Assembly (NCBI RefSeq): GCF_012273895.1
Contig: NC_052122.1
Location: 10,602,001-10,666,000, forward strand
Direction of reading: 5' to 3'
Length of the DNA: 64,000 nt
DNA from: Zerene cesonia
Lineage: Eukaryota; Arthropoda; Insecta; Lepidoptera; Pieridae
The notes under the pieces were generated by a model, which had not been told where the DNA came from, made no database searches, and saw only the letters and a program-made list of their open reading frames with translations. The translations under genes and the position numbers were made by a program. Positions 34,251-46,639 of the stretch are shown here, piece by piece (position 1 is the first letter of the stretch; each line of letters starts with the position of its first letter).

Positions 34251-35140
34251 CTTATAACTTTTTCATTTATAGTTCTACGATAAAAAGTTACTGGACCAAA
34301 GTTGTAGAGAATTTAATTTGCAATAACATTTGTTAACATTTTTTTTTTATCAAATAAATAGTTTAAGAGATATATCATAAGAACCGTTTCAACCCCTATT
34401 TTCAAGATGGCGGCCGTGGGACAAGGGTGGCGACCCCACAAACTTGGTTTTAGCTTTGCACTGACCCCCTACACATCACAAAAATAAAATTGCGTCCTCT
34501 AAAAAACGCAAGATTAGGCCTAAAAAATGTAACATTTCAATGGACTATTAACTCGCTGCGTAAACACACACTCTCGCACTCCGTATTCCATCCTTCTCAT
34601 GGTGCATTTACATATATGTTTCGCCATTCGCCTCGCTACTTAACCAAACATTTGTACACTATTTGAGTACGTCTAAAAAACCGGTCTTTACGCGAATACG
34701 CAAATCTCAATACGAATATTGAGTGCACTGTTTATACATGCGTATGCGATATTTGCTTCGCTATTCGCACTATTAAGAAAGTGCACCGCCGTATACACAA
34801 GAGATGGAAGGCCGTCACCTCCATAGGTCTTTCCATATATCAATCTCAGGGCCCATAGTTTTCTCTTCGAAACACCACCACATTCCTGACTTCGGGATTT
34901 GCATAATATTATCTTTTTTTACATTTTCTAGGAAATTAAACCTAGAACTTCAGCAAGGAGAAGAGAAGTTATCAAGAGCGAAAAGCGTAGCCTAGAAGCA
35001 ACCAAGTTCGAAAAAGGTGAAGTTCGTTAGTTTGTGTGTGGTGATACTTATAGTTAACAACATTAAAAATTATTTTCCCAGTAAAAAATATATTATTTAT
35101 TGTTAAGATAAATAAACTATTTGGTATGAATATAATAATT
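34251..35140. other. probable old transposon-derived sequence and unassigned DNA
   Basis: The part to 34530 reads like the body of a repeat. From 34600 to 34800 two related strings alternate: TTCGCCATTCGCCTCGCTAC and TTGCTTCGCTATTCGCAC. No exon is supported. Confidence 0.3.
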
Positions 35141-35178
35141 CAATGTGAAATAACAGGAAAACGGAATATTTCACATTG
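35141..35178. repeat. 12-bp perfect hairpin
   Basis: CAATGTGAAATA (35141-35152) and its reverse complement (35167-35178) are separated by 14 nt. AT-rich flanks do not extend the pairing. Confidence 0.7.
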
Positions 35179-35894
35179 TTAGATGCCTAACACCCTTTAG
35201 AGAGCGGCTCAGCTAGTTATATAATAAGTATATCGATCAATCAGAACTATTTAATTAATACGTGCATACAATTTAATTAAATCATTCTTTAATATTTTAA
35301 GTTTTGCAATATTAAAACACTTCATAAATCAGCCATACCGTGTTCAATCAAAATTCTATCTAGCGGCGCACTAATGACTTAACGCGCCAAAATCGAATGA
35401 TCTAGAAATGGTAAATCCATAAACGACACGTGTAAATTTACAAACTAGATTGATCCGCCCGACCCTTTCGTACTAACAATATTAGTTCAACCGACCTCGG
35501 ATGTCAATGCAGTTAGCAGGTGCGTTTGCATATTTTGTGTGTAGTTTGTTACTGCGATGATCCCGTGTATTACTATAATTTCGTAGTTTTTTTATTATTT
35601 CTATTTTTAGTATGTACTTCTGCCATTTTATATCTCCACTGTCATTCGAATATGTTTTTCTGACTATAATCAAACTATTGATAACCTATCCTATATATAA
35701 ATAACTAACCTAACCAAACCTAACCGAATCTAAGAAAAATTCAATTATTAGATTTGTCATATAAAGGCTAATTATAGAAATTGTTTCATCTACGCTAGAG
35801 GAAACAATTCATTTTTTTAATTTTATATAAAAATTTTAAGTGCCAAAATTATTGAGACAATTATTGTACAAAGTAAAAGTGCGTGCGAAAGTGT
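35179..35894. other. non-coding stretch
   Basis: No recognised gene or repeat. A 63-codon minus frame at 35482-35673 has no support. Confidence 0.4.
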
Positions 35895-36072
35895 CCATTC
35901 GGTGTCTGGGGTAGCCAAAAGCCCGCGTACCATTCCCTGATCTTCCCAGTCCTTTCCTTTATTCTCCTCGTCAATCCTTTCTTTATCCTATTCCATTTAT
36001 ACTCGGCAATTTATTTTTAAAGGTGTAAGGTTAAGAACTTAGGTAAGGCTCCATTGTCAACGATGACATAAA
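35895..36072 (-). repeat. family A repeat, partly deleted
   Basis: The order CATTCGGTGTCTGGGGTAGCC, TCTTCCCAGTCCTTTCC, CGTCAATCCTTTCTTTA, AGGTGTAAGG, TTGTCAACGATGACATAAA matches reversed family A with its distal third absent. Confidence 0.6.
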
Positions 36073-38570
36073 TCTGTAAGAACTGACTGAATCTGAACGA
36101 AGAATTAAGGCAGAAAAACATTAGCCATGCCAGAAAGTATTAAACAAATTAAAGAATTTCCATCAATTCATGTACAAAGTACATCAATAAATACACAAAT
36201 CGAAGCAATATTGATCCAACGAACGTTCGAGAAGCTCTTAGGAAAATAGAGAGGAATCCTATGAATACAACGTATAAATGAAATACTGGCTTATTGCAAG
36301 TCGTTTCATTTAATGAAATGTTTAGTCGGCATCTTCATAGAGTCCTTGAAAGCAATGTCATTGACTAGTGGGTGTTTCTAGATAGGATCATGGAGCTCTA
36401 AATAGCCTTTGGTATATTTCTTTCAACCGTTTCTCTATTGAGGCAGTTGAGGGTAATATAATAAATTGTACATAGCTTAACTTCTCAAAATAGAACTTTT
36501 TGTAATTTTGTCGGTGACCCTGCAGTGTAGCAGTCAACAAATATGGACTGATTACATTATCTATTTATTGCAATTTTTATTTTCATTGTTACTTTATTAA
36601 TTACGAATTAAAGATTAACGAAGCTTTTTAGACGTTACCTATGGTAATAAACGTACGACACATTACGAAAAGAAAAAAATGGTTAGTTTATTACGTTTGA
36701 ACTCAAAACTGATCGGTGATTTTACGAAATAGGCTATTTATATCCCGGATCAACCTGTGCGAAGCCGGGGCAAGCGGCAAATCGTATTAGGCCAATATTC
36801 CATGTAAATTAGAGGTAAAAATAGTAGGAAGTAGACTGTTTAAGTAAAACAAAGCAAACTGCACGATATACAAAATATAAAAATGATTGAACATTTTTCA
36901 CAGAATTTTCTCACAATAACCACACTATAACATTAATTAAAGGTGTATTTTTCCAACAATTCATGTTTCAAAGCGAATTCTCCTGTTTGTATGTATAATT
37001 TATACCTATTTATAGAACTGAAGTGAACTGTAAAGTGATGAATATACTTACTATTTACAACAGACTTCAAGTAAAGAAGCAGTTTGACAATATGACCACC
37101 TCAGAATTTTCGACTGAGTAAACCTGTTTTGATGATTCTGTTATGATAATTTGAAGAATTTTAAATTTTTTATTACAAAATAATGCATATATAGTTATAC
37201 AAACTGTGTTTTAATATATTTACCGTATCTGCATATGACCTGATCAATTTTCTAAATGACCGAAAACCAATACTATAATAATTTCAACTTCGGAGATCAT
37301 TCATTGCCTCCTAATCGACCAAGTTGTGGCTCAATCAAATGGGTCACAAAAATGCCACAACACAGGGGATCCTAGCTTGGGAACTAGTGTATCTTTATAA
37401 AGTGCCTAGTGTAAATTTATATGCCATTTCTTTTGATTGTATTTGATTGTATTGTTTTAATATGGAAATAAATAAATTAAAAATAAAAAATAGGTGTGTG
37501 TGCGATTCACACACGTACAAGTGAAACTTCAGTAAATCATAGTACGCATATTTCTGTCTCATTCTTTGCCGGCTTCACTCTACACATTTTTGTATTTGTG
37601 TCTCTTACCTGTCGTTTTTCCGTTGCATCAGGTTCGAAATCACAACGATTCTAAAGAAGTTTCACTTCAAAAAAAAATCTGTTGCTTGTCCGCGGATCGT
37701 ACCGGCGATGTAACGCAATCAAGCGAAATCTGCATTACATCAAGTAAACAAACATGAAATTAACATAACAATTGCTAATCCCGCGTAATAAGGCACCATC
37801 CTCAATAATAGGTTCTTATAAAAAATAGAGGTAAATCTTATCAAAAAAAAAATCTTATGATTTTTCTTAATATTGAGATATAGCCACATTATTTTGAGTG
37901 ATAAGTTTTTAATCTGAACACAATCATCCGCCCATCAGGTCGCTGGCATAATTCACCAGGCCGAACTGATAGTCCATAGACGATTATAGTTTTTGTTGCG
38001 CACGATGTTTTCTTTCATCCTCCGATGGTGGTTGATATTGAGAAAGCAATAAATTTTCTGCAGGCTCAATGCTCGTGTCCTAAATCCAACTTTTTTCACA
38101 TCTGAGATCCTAATCGCTGAGTCACGCGTTAATAATACTAGTAGGATAAAGAACACTTATTACCACAAATAAATAGATTTATAAAGTCAACACTAACATT
38201 AAATTACTTCGATTCCATTTTAAATAAGAAATGTATATCCTTCATTATCTTACAACATAATTAACAGTTAGTCTCGATCGCTAATTGGCACTTCGACGAC
38301 AGCTAGTTACAGACGATCTAATTACTCGACTGCCATTTGCTTGGAAAACAATTATTATGTTTATGGTAATGTCATGTTCGGATATAATTTATATCATTAT
38401 TTATTATTTATCATTTATTATTTGACCATCGGATCAATTGCATTGAATTCGGATCGATTCAATGGTTTGACTGATGTACTTATCCCATTGAATCGACACG
38501 AATTCAATTCCCGAAAAAACTAACATAAAATACCCTTGACTTTTTAACACGCTTTTATTAGCGTCAAAGC
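36073..38570. other. non-coding stretch
   Basis: No exon supported. Around 37500-37750 the sequence is a little GC-richer and carries a 63-codon plus frame (37566-37757) without recognisable motifs or splice context. Confidence 0.4.
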
Positions 38571-38843
38571 AGTGGTGGCTCAGTGGTAAGAACCTCGGTC
38601 TTCAAAATCGATAAGTCGGGGTTCGAGACCGGGCGAGCGTGCACGAAATAAATTGATTTTTCAGTGAAACGGAAGTCAAACGGTGAAGGAAAACATTGTG
38701 AGGAAACTGGCATGTCCAAGAAGTTCGACGACATGTGACTTCTGCCAACCCGCACTTGGCCAGCGTGGTGGATTATGGCCTGAACCCTCATAGGCGGCCT
38801 GTGTCCCAGCAGTGGGAACATATATGGGCTGATGATGATAATG
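38571..38843 (+). mobile_element. tRNA-derived SINE (family C) with GATGAT tail
   Basis: A-box TGGCTCAGTGG at 38575-38585 and B-box GGTTCGAGACC at 38620-38630 show a tRNA-derived, Pol III-type head. The body has GGAAACTGGCATGTCC, CATGTGACTTCTGCCAACC, TTGGCCAGCGTGGTGGATTA and CAGCAGTGGGAACATATA, and ends in GATGATGATAATGA. I know this layout from lepidopteran SINEs of the Metulj type; the name is from memory. A truncated copy lies reversed in the calaxin-like gene at 49000. The 117-codon antisense frame across it is not a gene. Confidence 0.8.
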
Positions 38844-38875
38844 ACAGGTGCATAACATGCTTGTATGTTTGTATG

Positions 38876-38965
38876 TAACCGACTCCTATAGACAATTTTA
38901 ACCCACTTTAAATGCACTGTTTAAATTCAATTTTCTTTGTATACTTATCAGGGATCGGTGACAAT
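38876..38965 (+). repeat. family G repeat fragment
   Basis: GTAACCGACTCCTATAGAC, a T-rich middle and GGGATCGGTGACAATAAAAT match the ends of the copy at 27164. Confidence 0.45.
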
Positions 38966-39770
38966 AAAATTATTTCTTGAATTTGTCGTAGTATCCACAA
39001 TAGGACTGTGGAGATTAGTTAGACAATTTAGTTGACTCTATAATTAAAGATTTAAAGGTTTTTAATGACTATATTTATTGGTAAGAAACTAAATTGAACA
39101 TCTCTCTGGTACCATAGCAATTAGTACCTACCGTGCTTTATTCTCGATCTTTTTTTCTATTAACGAACTTCTAAGCGCACAAAGCGATACCATCAATAGC
39201 TTTGTTACACACAATTACGCGTCTTTATTTACAGGTAAAATGTGTTCACTATAATGTATATTTACCATTTAGATACATACGGATACGTACCGTCCAGTCC
39301 ACCGTAACATACCTCTATACCCCATGTCACCTCTCCCAAATAGGAAAAAGGCGACACATAACAATTGACTACTGACACAAAAAAAATGCGCAAAAGAAAA
39401 TGAATTCGAAAAATATTCAACAAGTTTTGCATTTTAAGTGTCCTTATTATTTTAAAGTTTCAAGAAAATTAATTTCCCTCCAACAAACCGCTTGACCACT
39501 TTGTGCTCTTTCTTTTTGAAATAATTATTAGTTTTCTTAGCCTAGACCTTGATGCAGGCGGTAAAATCCATTAAAACTACTGTCTCTGCAGAGCTAAAGT
39601 AAGTACTGATTAGTTTTGTTTCTCTTTAATGCTCCCGGCTTAACAATCTTTTTTACTTTCTACAGCAAATAATTAAGCATTTTTCCATTTAAGATTCGTT
39701 CGAAGAATCGTCAAGATAGGACGTTAGTAAAAACTGTTATATGCATTTCTGTCCGTCATTTTATGATTGA
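38966..39770. other. non-coding stretch
   Basis: AT-rich, no recognised feature. Confidence 0.45.
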
Positions 39771-39967
39771 CTAGCTGCGCCCCGCGGTTTCACCCACGTA
39801 AGTCCATATCCCATAGGAAATCGGGATAAAATGTTGCCTGTATGTTATCCCAGTTGTCCAGCTATCTGCGTACCAAATTCCATTTCAACCGGTTCAGTAG
39901 TTTTTTCGTAAAAGAACAACAAACACACACATCATTACAAACTTTCGCATTTATAATATTAGTAGGA
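39771..39967 (-). mobile_element. Helitron-like non-autonomous element, complete
   Basis: On the minus strand it starts TCCTACTAATATTATAAATG and ends GGGGCGCAGCTAG, with A before and T after. GCGGTTTCACCCACG (as read on plus) forms the GC-rich 3' subterminal segment expected to fold into a hairpin. It is one of two full-length copies used to define the family; the other is at 41354. Confidence 0.75.
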
Positions 39968-40574
39968 TAATAAGACAAATTAAAATCATTAATGTGTTTT
40001 GATATATATTGTTTCGTATCATTATTATATATTATATTAAATATACTATTTTTGTTACTACTTTCTCTAAAAATTACACTGCCGTGTATAAGTCCCAAAA
40101 GTCTTTCCAATGAAATTATGTATTCAACAAATTTAGAGTAAAGCAATGCTCTATCCTGGGACTACATCGATTGATATAATGACTTAATTGCTTTGTCTGA
40201 CATCATAATCATAAAATTTTTTAATGTTATATCTACAGATTTTTATCATAAAAGGCCATAACTCACTAATAAACTTTTCCTTTCTTTCAACGAAAGCCAA
40301 GTAGATAATACTCATAAATTATTTGCCAATCTCATACTCATAATACGTAACATTATAACAATGAATATCACGAAACCCAGCCCGTAGTGTACACATTATA
40401 AAGGCCGGAATTGTCACAGTAATTATAATACAAGATAATTTCTCAAAGTTAAATATTGGTAGGTTGGTTGGATAAAGTTCTTTGAACGTGCCATCACGCC
40501 GGAAGGCTTGCTACGCCCCTATTATCTGGCTCTAATATTAGTATATAGGGATTGCCGATTGATTTATATTTGCC
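39968..40574. other. non-coding stretch
   Basis: No recognised feature. A 94-codon minus frame (39862-40146) starts inside the Helitron-like element and is not a gene. Confidence 0.45.
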
Positions 40575-40800
40575 ACTAGCCGCCTGCCCCGGTTTGTCCC
40601 GGGTTGACTCGTGATAAAAATGGCCGGAGTATACAAGTTTTTGATTTACTTATTATCTTTTATATTTGTTTTTTTTAAGCGGCAGCAGAAATACTACTTG
40701 GGCATCGATTCAGAAAATTGCAATACAGTTGTAATACAAACTATCACGATTCATGAGAAACAACCTGGTGACAGACTGATAGACTTACAGAGGGCCGGAC
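40575..40800 (-). repeat. diverged Helitron-like 3' end and flank
   Basis: CTAGCCGCCTGCCCCGG and TTGTCCCGGGTTGACTCG at the left edge resemble a reversed CTAG end of another subfamily. The remaining part to 40800 is not clearly repetitive. A 64-codon plus frame (40611-40805) overlaps it and is not supported as a gene. Confidence 0.35.
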
Positions 40801-40980
40801 AGTGAGGTCTTAGTAATAGGGTTTCGTAGTACCCTCAGCGGTTCGGACCCTCAAAATGGCTTTCTGTGTGTGTTTGTGTGGGTTATCGTTAAAGCTCGTA
40901 ACATTTATCAAATTTATATGACATTAATTAGACGTGTTACATAAAGAAAAGTTTTCAAACGTAATATGAAGAAAACTAAT

Positions 40981-41090
40981 AATGTTTCGGTCCGGCAAAC
41001 CACAGAAAGCTAACCTACTTGTTTATAAAGAATCGATCAGAGAAAGATGTATATCATCTGCCCCATACCCCACTAGGGAACACGGTAATT
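40981..41090 (+). mobile_element. SINE family E, 5'-truncated
   Basis: TTTCGGTCCGGCAAACCACAG, CACAGAAAGCTAACC, TCGATCAGAGAAAGATGTA and ATCATCTGCCCCATACCCC match the body of the tRNA-headed copy at 47525. The head is absent. Confidence 0.65.
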
Positions 41091-41330
41091 TTATAAGCCG
41101 ATAGATCTCAGTAAACAACGGCGCAATACGATACTAGAAAGCGGGAGAGAAAGAAATTCCTCGGAGCGTCGTGTTTACTGCATACTTACCGTGTCTTAGT
41201 GAAATAATTAATACTGAGAGAAATTCAGACTGACGAGTTTAATTACCGACCATAATAAATGCACTTACTTATTCATTTGACTTTAATACCATTATTATTT
41301 ATGTGATTGCGTGTCTTTGCAAACTATTCA

Positions 41331-41604
41331 TTTTTAGTTTTATAGCATTGAAATCCTACTAATATTATAAACGTGAAAGTTTGTAAGTATGGATGTATGG
41401 ATGTTTGTTACTCTTTCACGCAAAAACTAATGAACCGATTGCAATGAAATTTGGTACGTAGATAGCTGGACAACTGGAATAACATATAGGCAACTTTTTA
41501 TCCCGATATTCCTACGGGATACGGACTTACGCGGGTGAAACCGCGGGGCGCAGCTAGTGCTTTATAAATGAAACATTTTGAAAGAACAGAAAAAAAGTGA
41601 TCAC
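41331..41604 (-). mobile_element. SINE family D, 5'-truncated, split by a Helitron-like insertion
   Basis: The outer parts (41331-41353 and 41558-41604) together read as the family D tail: TAGTTTTATAGCATTGAAA joined to TGCTTTATAAATGAAAC, then GAAAGAACAGAAAAAAAGTG. The intact copy at 12209 reads straight through this junction (GCATTTCAATGCTATAAAA on plus). The break falls exactly between A and T. Confidence 0.75.
41354..41557 (+). mobile_element. Helitron-like non-autonomous element, complete, nested
   Basis: It starts TCCTACTAATATTATAAACG and ends GGGGCGCAGCTAG. Internal landmarks are CTCTTTCACGCAAAAACTAA, GGACAACTGGAATAACATA and CCCGATATTCCTACGGGA. No target-site duplication; A and T flank it. 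It carries no genes. TC...CTAG ends with AT insertion are the hallmarks of Helitrons, and I recall this terminal sequence from lepidopteran families. Confidence 0.8.
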
Positions 41605-42700
41605 TAGATGGGTTAAGAAGAACGGACTAAAAATTCTTATTAATTCATATTATTACAATAACCGTGTAAAATCAATTTTGATACTGTGGGCTTTGGTTTC
41701 AATATAAAATTTCCGATAATAATCCTTTTTGTCTAATAATTAGGCAAATCTACACACAATTTCATTACAGAGACATACTTACGGGGACGACACGACTTAA
41801 AAGCGTGTTACAATGTTTAAAAGTATATGCTCCTATGCAGTTAAAAGTGAACAATGAAATATACATCGACATCATAATTTGATGCGATAAATACCTCTAA
41901 ACATATCACTACATAATATAAAACACGTCGCCTTCTCTGTCACTATGTATATATAGATATACTTAAGTTTTGAAGGTTTTTTTTTAATAGATAGAGTAAC
42001 TCAAGAAGATTTATCTATATGATAAAATCTATCAAATTACTATCATTATTTAACGATAAAAATTATTCGTCAAGAGACATATTCATTTTAAATTGTTTTT
42101 TTTTCTTAGAACTTTCAATAGCTTTAATCGAATCTATTGGTATATTAGATATCGGTAAGATTATCATCATTTGGCGCTTAATTAAAGGGTTTTCTTCTTT
42201 CATATCCCGGTGAAAATGAATTCATGATGGCCTACGAAAAGCAAAGGAATATTTGTCAAAGGAATGTTCTAAAATAAATAAATTGGTATCCGTATGAAGC
42301 TGGCAAATAGCTCCATATTAATATAGATAAACGTTAACACACTTGCAAATACGCAATTGAACGATGCAATTGCCAAACATTTGCATTTATGTACGTACAA
42401 TTATTTGTGTTTTGTGGCCAGCACTCTGGCAATATAGTCTCATTTAGTAAAGATAGGACGGACAATTTTTAAGAACAACCAAAAGTAAGTATACTTTTTA
42501 CCCAACGCCACATTGGCCTACAGGATAGCAAAGACTTTTACCTACTTAAAAAATAATATTAACATACCGAGTTACTTTACTGAAGGGTGTGCACGATGCT
42601 TGACTATTATTTGTATCAAATTAAGGTGTGGCTTAAGCTTAGCTAATTGACGTGCCCAATTTTGTTTAATATATCCAAACAACTGATCATCTAGCTACTA
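41605..42700. other. non-coding stretch downstream of the calaxin-like gene
   Basis: AT-rich with no recognised repeat or exon. A minus-strand GTAAGTAT at about 41773 has stops in all frames upstream. Confidence 0.45.
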
Positions 42701-42706
42701 TTTATT
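42701..42706 (-). terminator. poly(A) signal of the calaxin-like gene
   Basis: AATAAA on the minus strand begins four bases after the TAG stop (42713-42711), so cleavage would give a very short 3' UTR. Other AATAAA strings occur in this AT-rich DNA. Confidence 0.5.
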
Positions 42707-42710
42707 TCAT

Positions 42711-42896
42711 CTACATTTTGCGCCAGTTCGGGCACCAAGTGGCGAGAAACGCGTACACAGCGGGTCGTTCAGGCAAGCAGTAGCCCAGGCTCTCCAGGAG
42801 GGAAGGCGTCCGTGTTACCGACTTGTGGAAATCCTCGAAGCTGATGACCCCATCCACGTCTACGTCCATTCGCTTCAGCATTATGTCCACAAATTC
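42711..42896 (-). CDS. calaxin/EFCAB1-like protein, last exon
   Basis: This exon encodes the C-terminal 61 residues. It follows an acceptor with a short pyrimidine tract (TGCACTTTCAG) and ends at TAG. The frame joins exon 48447-48557 in phase 0. Residues EFVDIMLKRMDVDVDGVISF hold the one canonical EF-hand loop of the protein: D-x-D-x-D-G-x-I-x-x-x-D. The next segment, TRTPSLLESLGYCLPE, matches the conserved 'LLEAFGPCLP' stretch that follows the last EF-hand of vertebrate calaxin. Calaxin is known as a calcium sensor bound to outer-arm dynein in motile cilia; in an insect that points to the sperm flagellum. The tail (FLATWCPNWRKM) is not conserved. Confidence 0.88.
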   Translation of the reverse strand, partial: EFVDIMLKRMDVDVDGVISFEDFHKSVTRTPSLLESLGYCLPERPAVYAFLATWCPNWRKM

Positions 42897-44606
42897 CTGA
42901 AAGTGCACAAAACTTTCGTTATTACTAGTTTTGATGGTTCATGCTACAGTTTGACTACGATACAGTGTAATCTACTTAAAAAGAATGAAAGAAATTTATT
43001 TATTATTTTTTTTTTAATTAAGTTAAAATGTAAGCAATATGTTACAGATCATAATTTCCCGACAGTTTGCAACCTTGTAAGATAGATTACAATATAACGA
43101 TGTTTACAATTTTACGGTGACATATATATTATATATCATATATTCTTATGTGCGCGTATGTGTGTGCTATTCACTACATTCCTCCTATATGACTGCACCG
43201 GTTTGAATCTCATTTTATGTCTTTAGGTGAACGATTATTTTACCAATTCGTAACGAGCGAAGCCGCGGTCAAAAGTAACTACACACAATACAATTCAATT
43301 CATTTTAATATAAAATATTGTTATCCGATTTCACGCGCCATTTATCCTTTACCTGACACTGACCTGTATAACACAGAGGTCAGTGTTACGCCGTGTGTAT
43401 CTGCGAACGTAATCCTCAATAGAATGCTTATTCATTTTAAATTTAATAATAAAATCATCCTCTCATTAATTCATAGTTTTAACGCAGCAGAAATGAAACA
43501 GTAGCTCTGGTGTTTAATGATTAATGACAGTATATCAATATACACACAATACAGGATTTTGTGTTCAGTTTGGTTGTAGAAGCTTTGGATGGGAATATTC
43601 ACAAGCACGAATATTTTTTCATACCCACAGTTCCACACAAAGCTGCACAACGAAACGAAGTGGATTTTAGTAGGTTAGGCTTTTGAGCTCTTTCCTTTCG
43701 CCCTTTGGGTACGTGGAAACATATAATTTAATGGTACATACGCATTGTTTTCAAAATCCGCAAGCCTTTTTTAAGAAAATGTGACATAAAATAAAAAATA
43801 CGATAGTACTAAAATATAAACAATTATAAAAAATGCAATTATATTAAACGGTATATTCAAATAACTCATTAAAACAAACTAACGAAATTCTAATGAGTTT
43901 TCAGGTTTCTTGCAAAAATTTTCTGCCGTTACGAAACTTTAAGTTAAGACCAATCGTGTCCCTCGTTTAAATATACAGGTATAAGCTAAACTTGGCGAAC
44001 TTGGTAGCACGTAACCTTCCAGTGATCAATGCAAAAAACATTATTTGGAACTTTTATATATAACTCGCCCCGATTTTACCTCGATAGATATTCTATTTGC
44101 AAGTTCATATATTTAACAGTTTCTCATAAACCAAGCAGAGGCAAATTGATGTAGGAAATGATTGGGAATAGGAAAGATAGGGGCCTGAACCAGATCATTA
44201 GGATAACATTATATTTTAAATTCCCTTCAGGCATGAAAACTGCAATGACAACCTCATTAAGATACTAGAATAAGTATTGTGCTATATATTGATAGTAAAA
44301 TATTAAAATATATGGATATAACTAATAGTTTCCTTTGGATATGTGCAAAATATAGTGAATAGATGAAAGAGATTAGGAAGGAAATAGTTGCTGATTTGTA
44401 GTAGAACGCGTGTCGCCGCACTGCCTTCAATATTTAACATACTAGACTCGGCATTCGCGACTGAATCGCAATCAACGCACTATAATGCGCGATCGCTCGC
44501 TTAGTTCAAGATGACGACAATTCAATTCCAAGCAATGTATAATTTTTAATTCGTTTGTTATTGTATCGTTCTTGTCAACCTGTATTAACATAATAATTGC
44601 GTTGAC

Positions 44607-44630
44607 ATACATGATAACGTTATCATGTAT
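44607..44630. repeat. 24-bp perfect palindrome
   Basis: ATACATGATAAC and its reverse complement abut with no spacer, and the symmetry stops at both edges. It lies inside the large intron and could bind a dimeric protein or be fortuitous. Confidence 0.85.
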
Positions 44631-45635
44631 TATGAGTTTTTTTCTTCCTTCTAATAGAAATAAGAGATTTCTAATCTGTGATAAAACATATGATTCAAAT
44701 TTATAAGACCTTCGCACAAGCCGCAGACTAGCAATATGAAAAGGATAAAATGAAACTTACACTATGTTATAGTGAGTGAAAATAATTTTGATGTCTTATA
44801 AAACATGTTTCGTACTTTATATTTTGATTGAATTCATTAAAATGAGATATATAACATTTCTCAACTATATACGATTTACCTTCTAAATCAGTTGAGATAC
44901 AACACATGGCGCTACGTTAAGACTCCATACATAAATTAAATTATAAATTTCACATTCAGTTTGCAAATACAAAGAACTAATAAGTAAAAGAATTGAAAGA
45001 GTTCTCATGAAAGTCTTAAAGTAAACACTAGAACAATCAATAAACTATCACGCGGTTAATTCGATGTATATATCTAAGGAAACATTTTGAATAAAATGAT
45101 AGATATATAGCTCAGTTTTGAATTGCAACAGCCAAAAACTAAAATTGGAATTGCAAACGCTATCTACAATCATGGTGAAAATCACAAAATCAATATCAAC
45201 GCCATCTGTTGTCATTCCTTGGAAACACAACAGTACAAAAAAAATCAGCACTTATTATTTAAAGCAAAATAAAGGTGGCGGCTACTTATAACTAGATACT
45301 TTGCATTTTGAAAGATACATCGATTGAAATTTGATAGAATTATAAAATATTTTCTTTCTTTTTGTACTAATATTTTGTAATGATTATAATTACACAAACA
45401 TTGAAGATACAGTAAAGCTCTTTATTCCATTTAATGGTATATTAAATTGTTATGAAATGGCAAAAAATAATTGAGCAGATTTAGTGAATTAAATATTTTT
45501 ATAGGCTAATCTAATCTAGCAGTGAAAATGTAATATTAAAATCCTTACCACATCCCTTCGAAATGGAAGTGGTAAAGGTAAGCTTTCAGATGTTCCTTTT
45601 CTTTTTTATACCTATATAATGTATAGTGTACATAT

Positions 45636-45705
45636 AAAAAGAAAGTAGTGCTTGTGAAACCACTTATAAATAAAGAACAGCTTAACGGATGTAAATAGTG
45701 TTGGT
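45636..45705 (+). repeat. relic of Helitron-like second subfamily
   Basis: AAAAAGAAAGTAGTGCTTGTG and AAAGAACAGCTTAACGGATG resemble the 5' parts of the elements at 28372 and 30724. The CTAG end was not found. Confidence 0.35.
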
Positions 45706-46639
45706 TCGTTGGATTTGCCTCAATTAAGATTAAATCTGTTAAAAATAGAAATAAAAAATACAATAATACGTGTACCCAGGCGGAGCAGGAGCTAACGGCA
45801 AGTTTATTTAATAAAATAGAAACATTAGTAGCGTCATCTAGTAACAAACTGTAAAAGCCTGAATATACGTAATAAAGTTACTTGAACATTCAATACATAA
45901 TTTTCTAGGCCATTCTCTTGGGGTTGGAACCCCTACTTTTAAATAACATTAATTTAACACTAGATGGCATTAAGCAAAGGTTTTATGGATGTTGAATAAC
46001 TTGTTCAATCATTGATATTATAAAGTTAATTATTTAGTGTATTAGCAAGCAATACATTTTGTTGATTTACTTTTATGAACATTCCAGATAAAAACACGTG
46101 AAACGAAAAAGCATACAAAATTATGTTTGATTTTGTTTAAAAATACTAATAAAAACGAAATAAATATTTGGAATTAAACACAAATTTATAAAATGCTTGA
46201 GTTGCAGCAAATTTTTTAGATAAGAATTAACGCAATTTTAGTAAAATTTATAGAATTTGATATGAACGGATGCAATGTAGGTTTCCACTATAAAATATGT
46301 AATGTTGAATTTATAAGACAAGCTTCTCACCTGGATTGCTAACTGTTTGTTGCTAGTATTTTAAATATTCCACACAATATTATTAACGTAATTTAAGCGA
46401 TGGCAAATCCAATAAACCTGTTATATGTGTTCAGTATTTCTTAAGTTAAAAGAGATATGACTAGTTGATGTCACTTTCTTATTAAATAAATTAGATTTCG
46501 ACATAATGAAACACGGTCCTAAAATGCGACTTCTAAAATTGACAAAACAGTTTTTAATGTTCCATAACAGTCCATTACACTTTACACGTGGTAGTTTCAG
46601 CAAATTAGCAACAGACACTATTTTTAAAACGACGCTCAC

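Noticed and set aside
35445..35500. CCTTTCGTACTAA string recalling large-subunit rRNA of mitochondria (possible numt)
   Set aside because: Only about 13 bases match what I remember and the flanks do not continue the similarity.
38564..38917. 117-codon minus-strand frame
   Set aside because: It is the antisense of the SINE at 38571-38843.
45545..45847. 100-codon hydrophobic minus-strand frame
   Set aside because: It reads through a Helitron-like relic and T-rich sequence inside the calaxin-like intron. The apparent membrane character comes from base composition.
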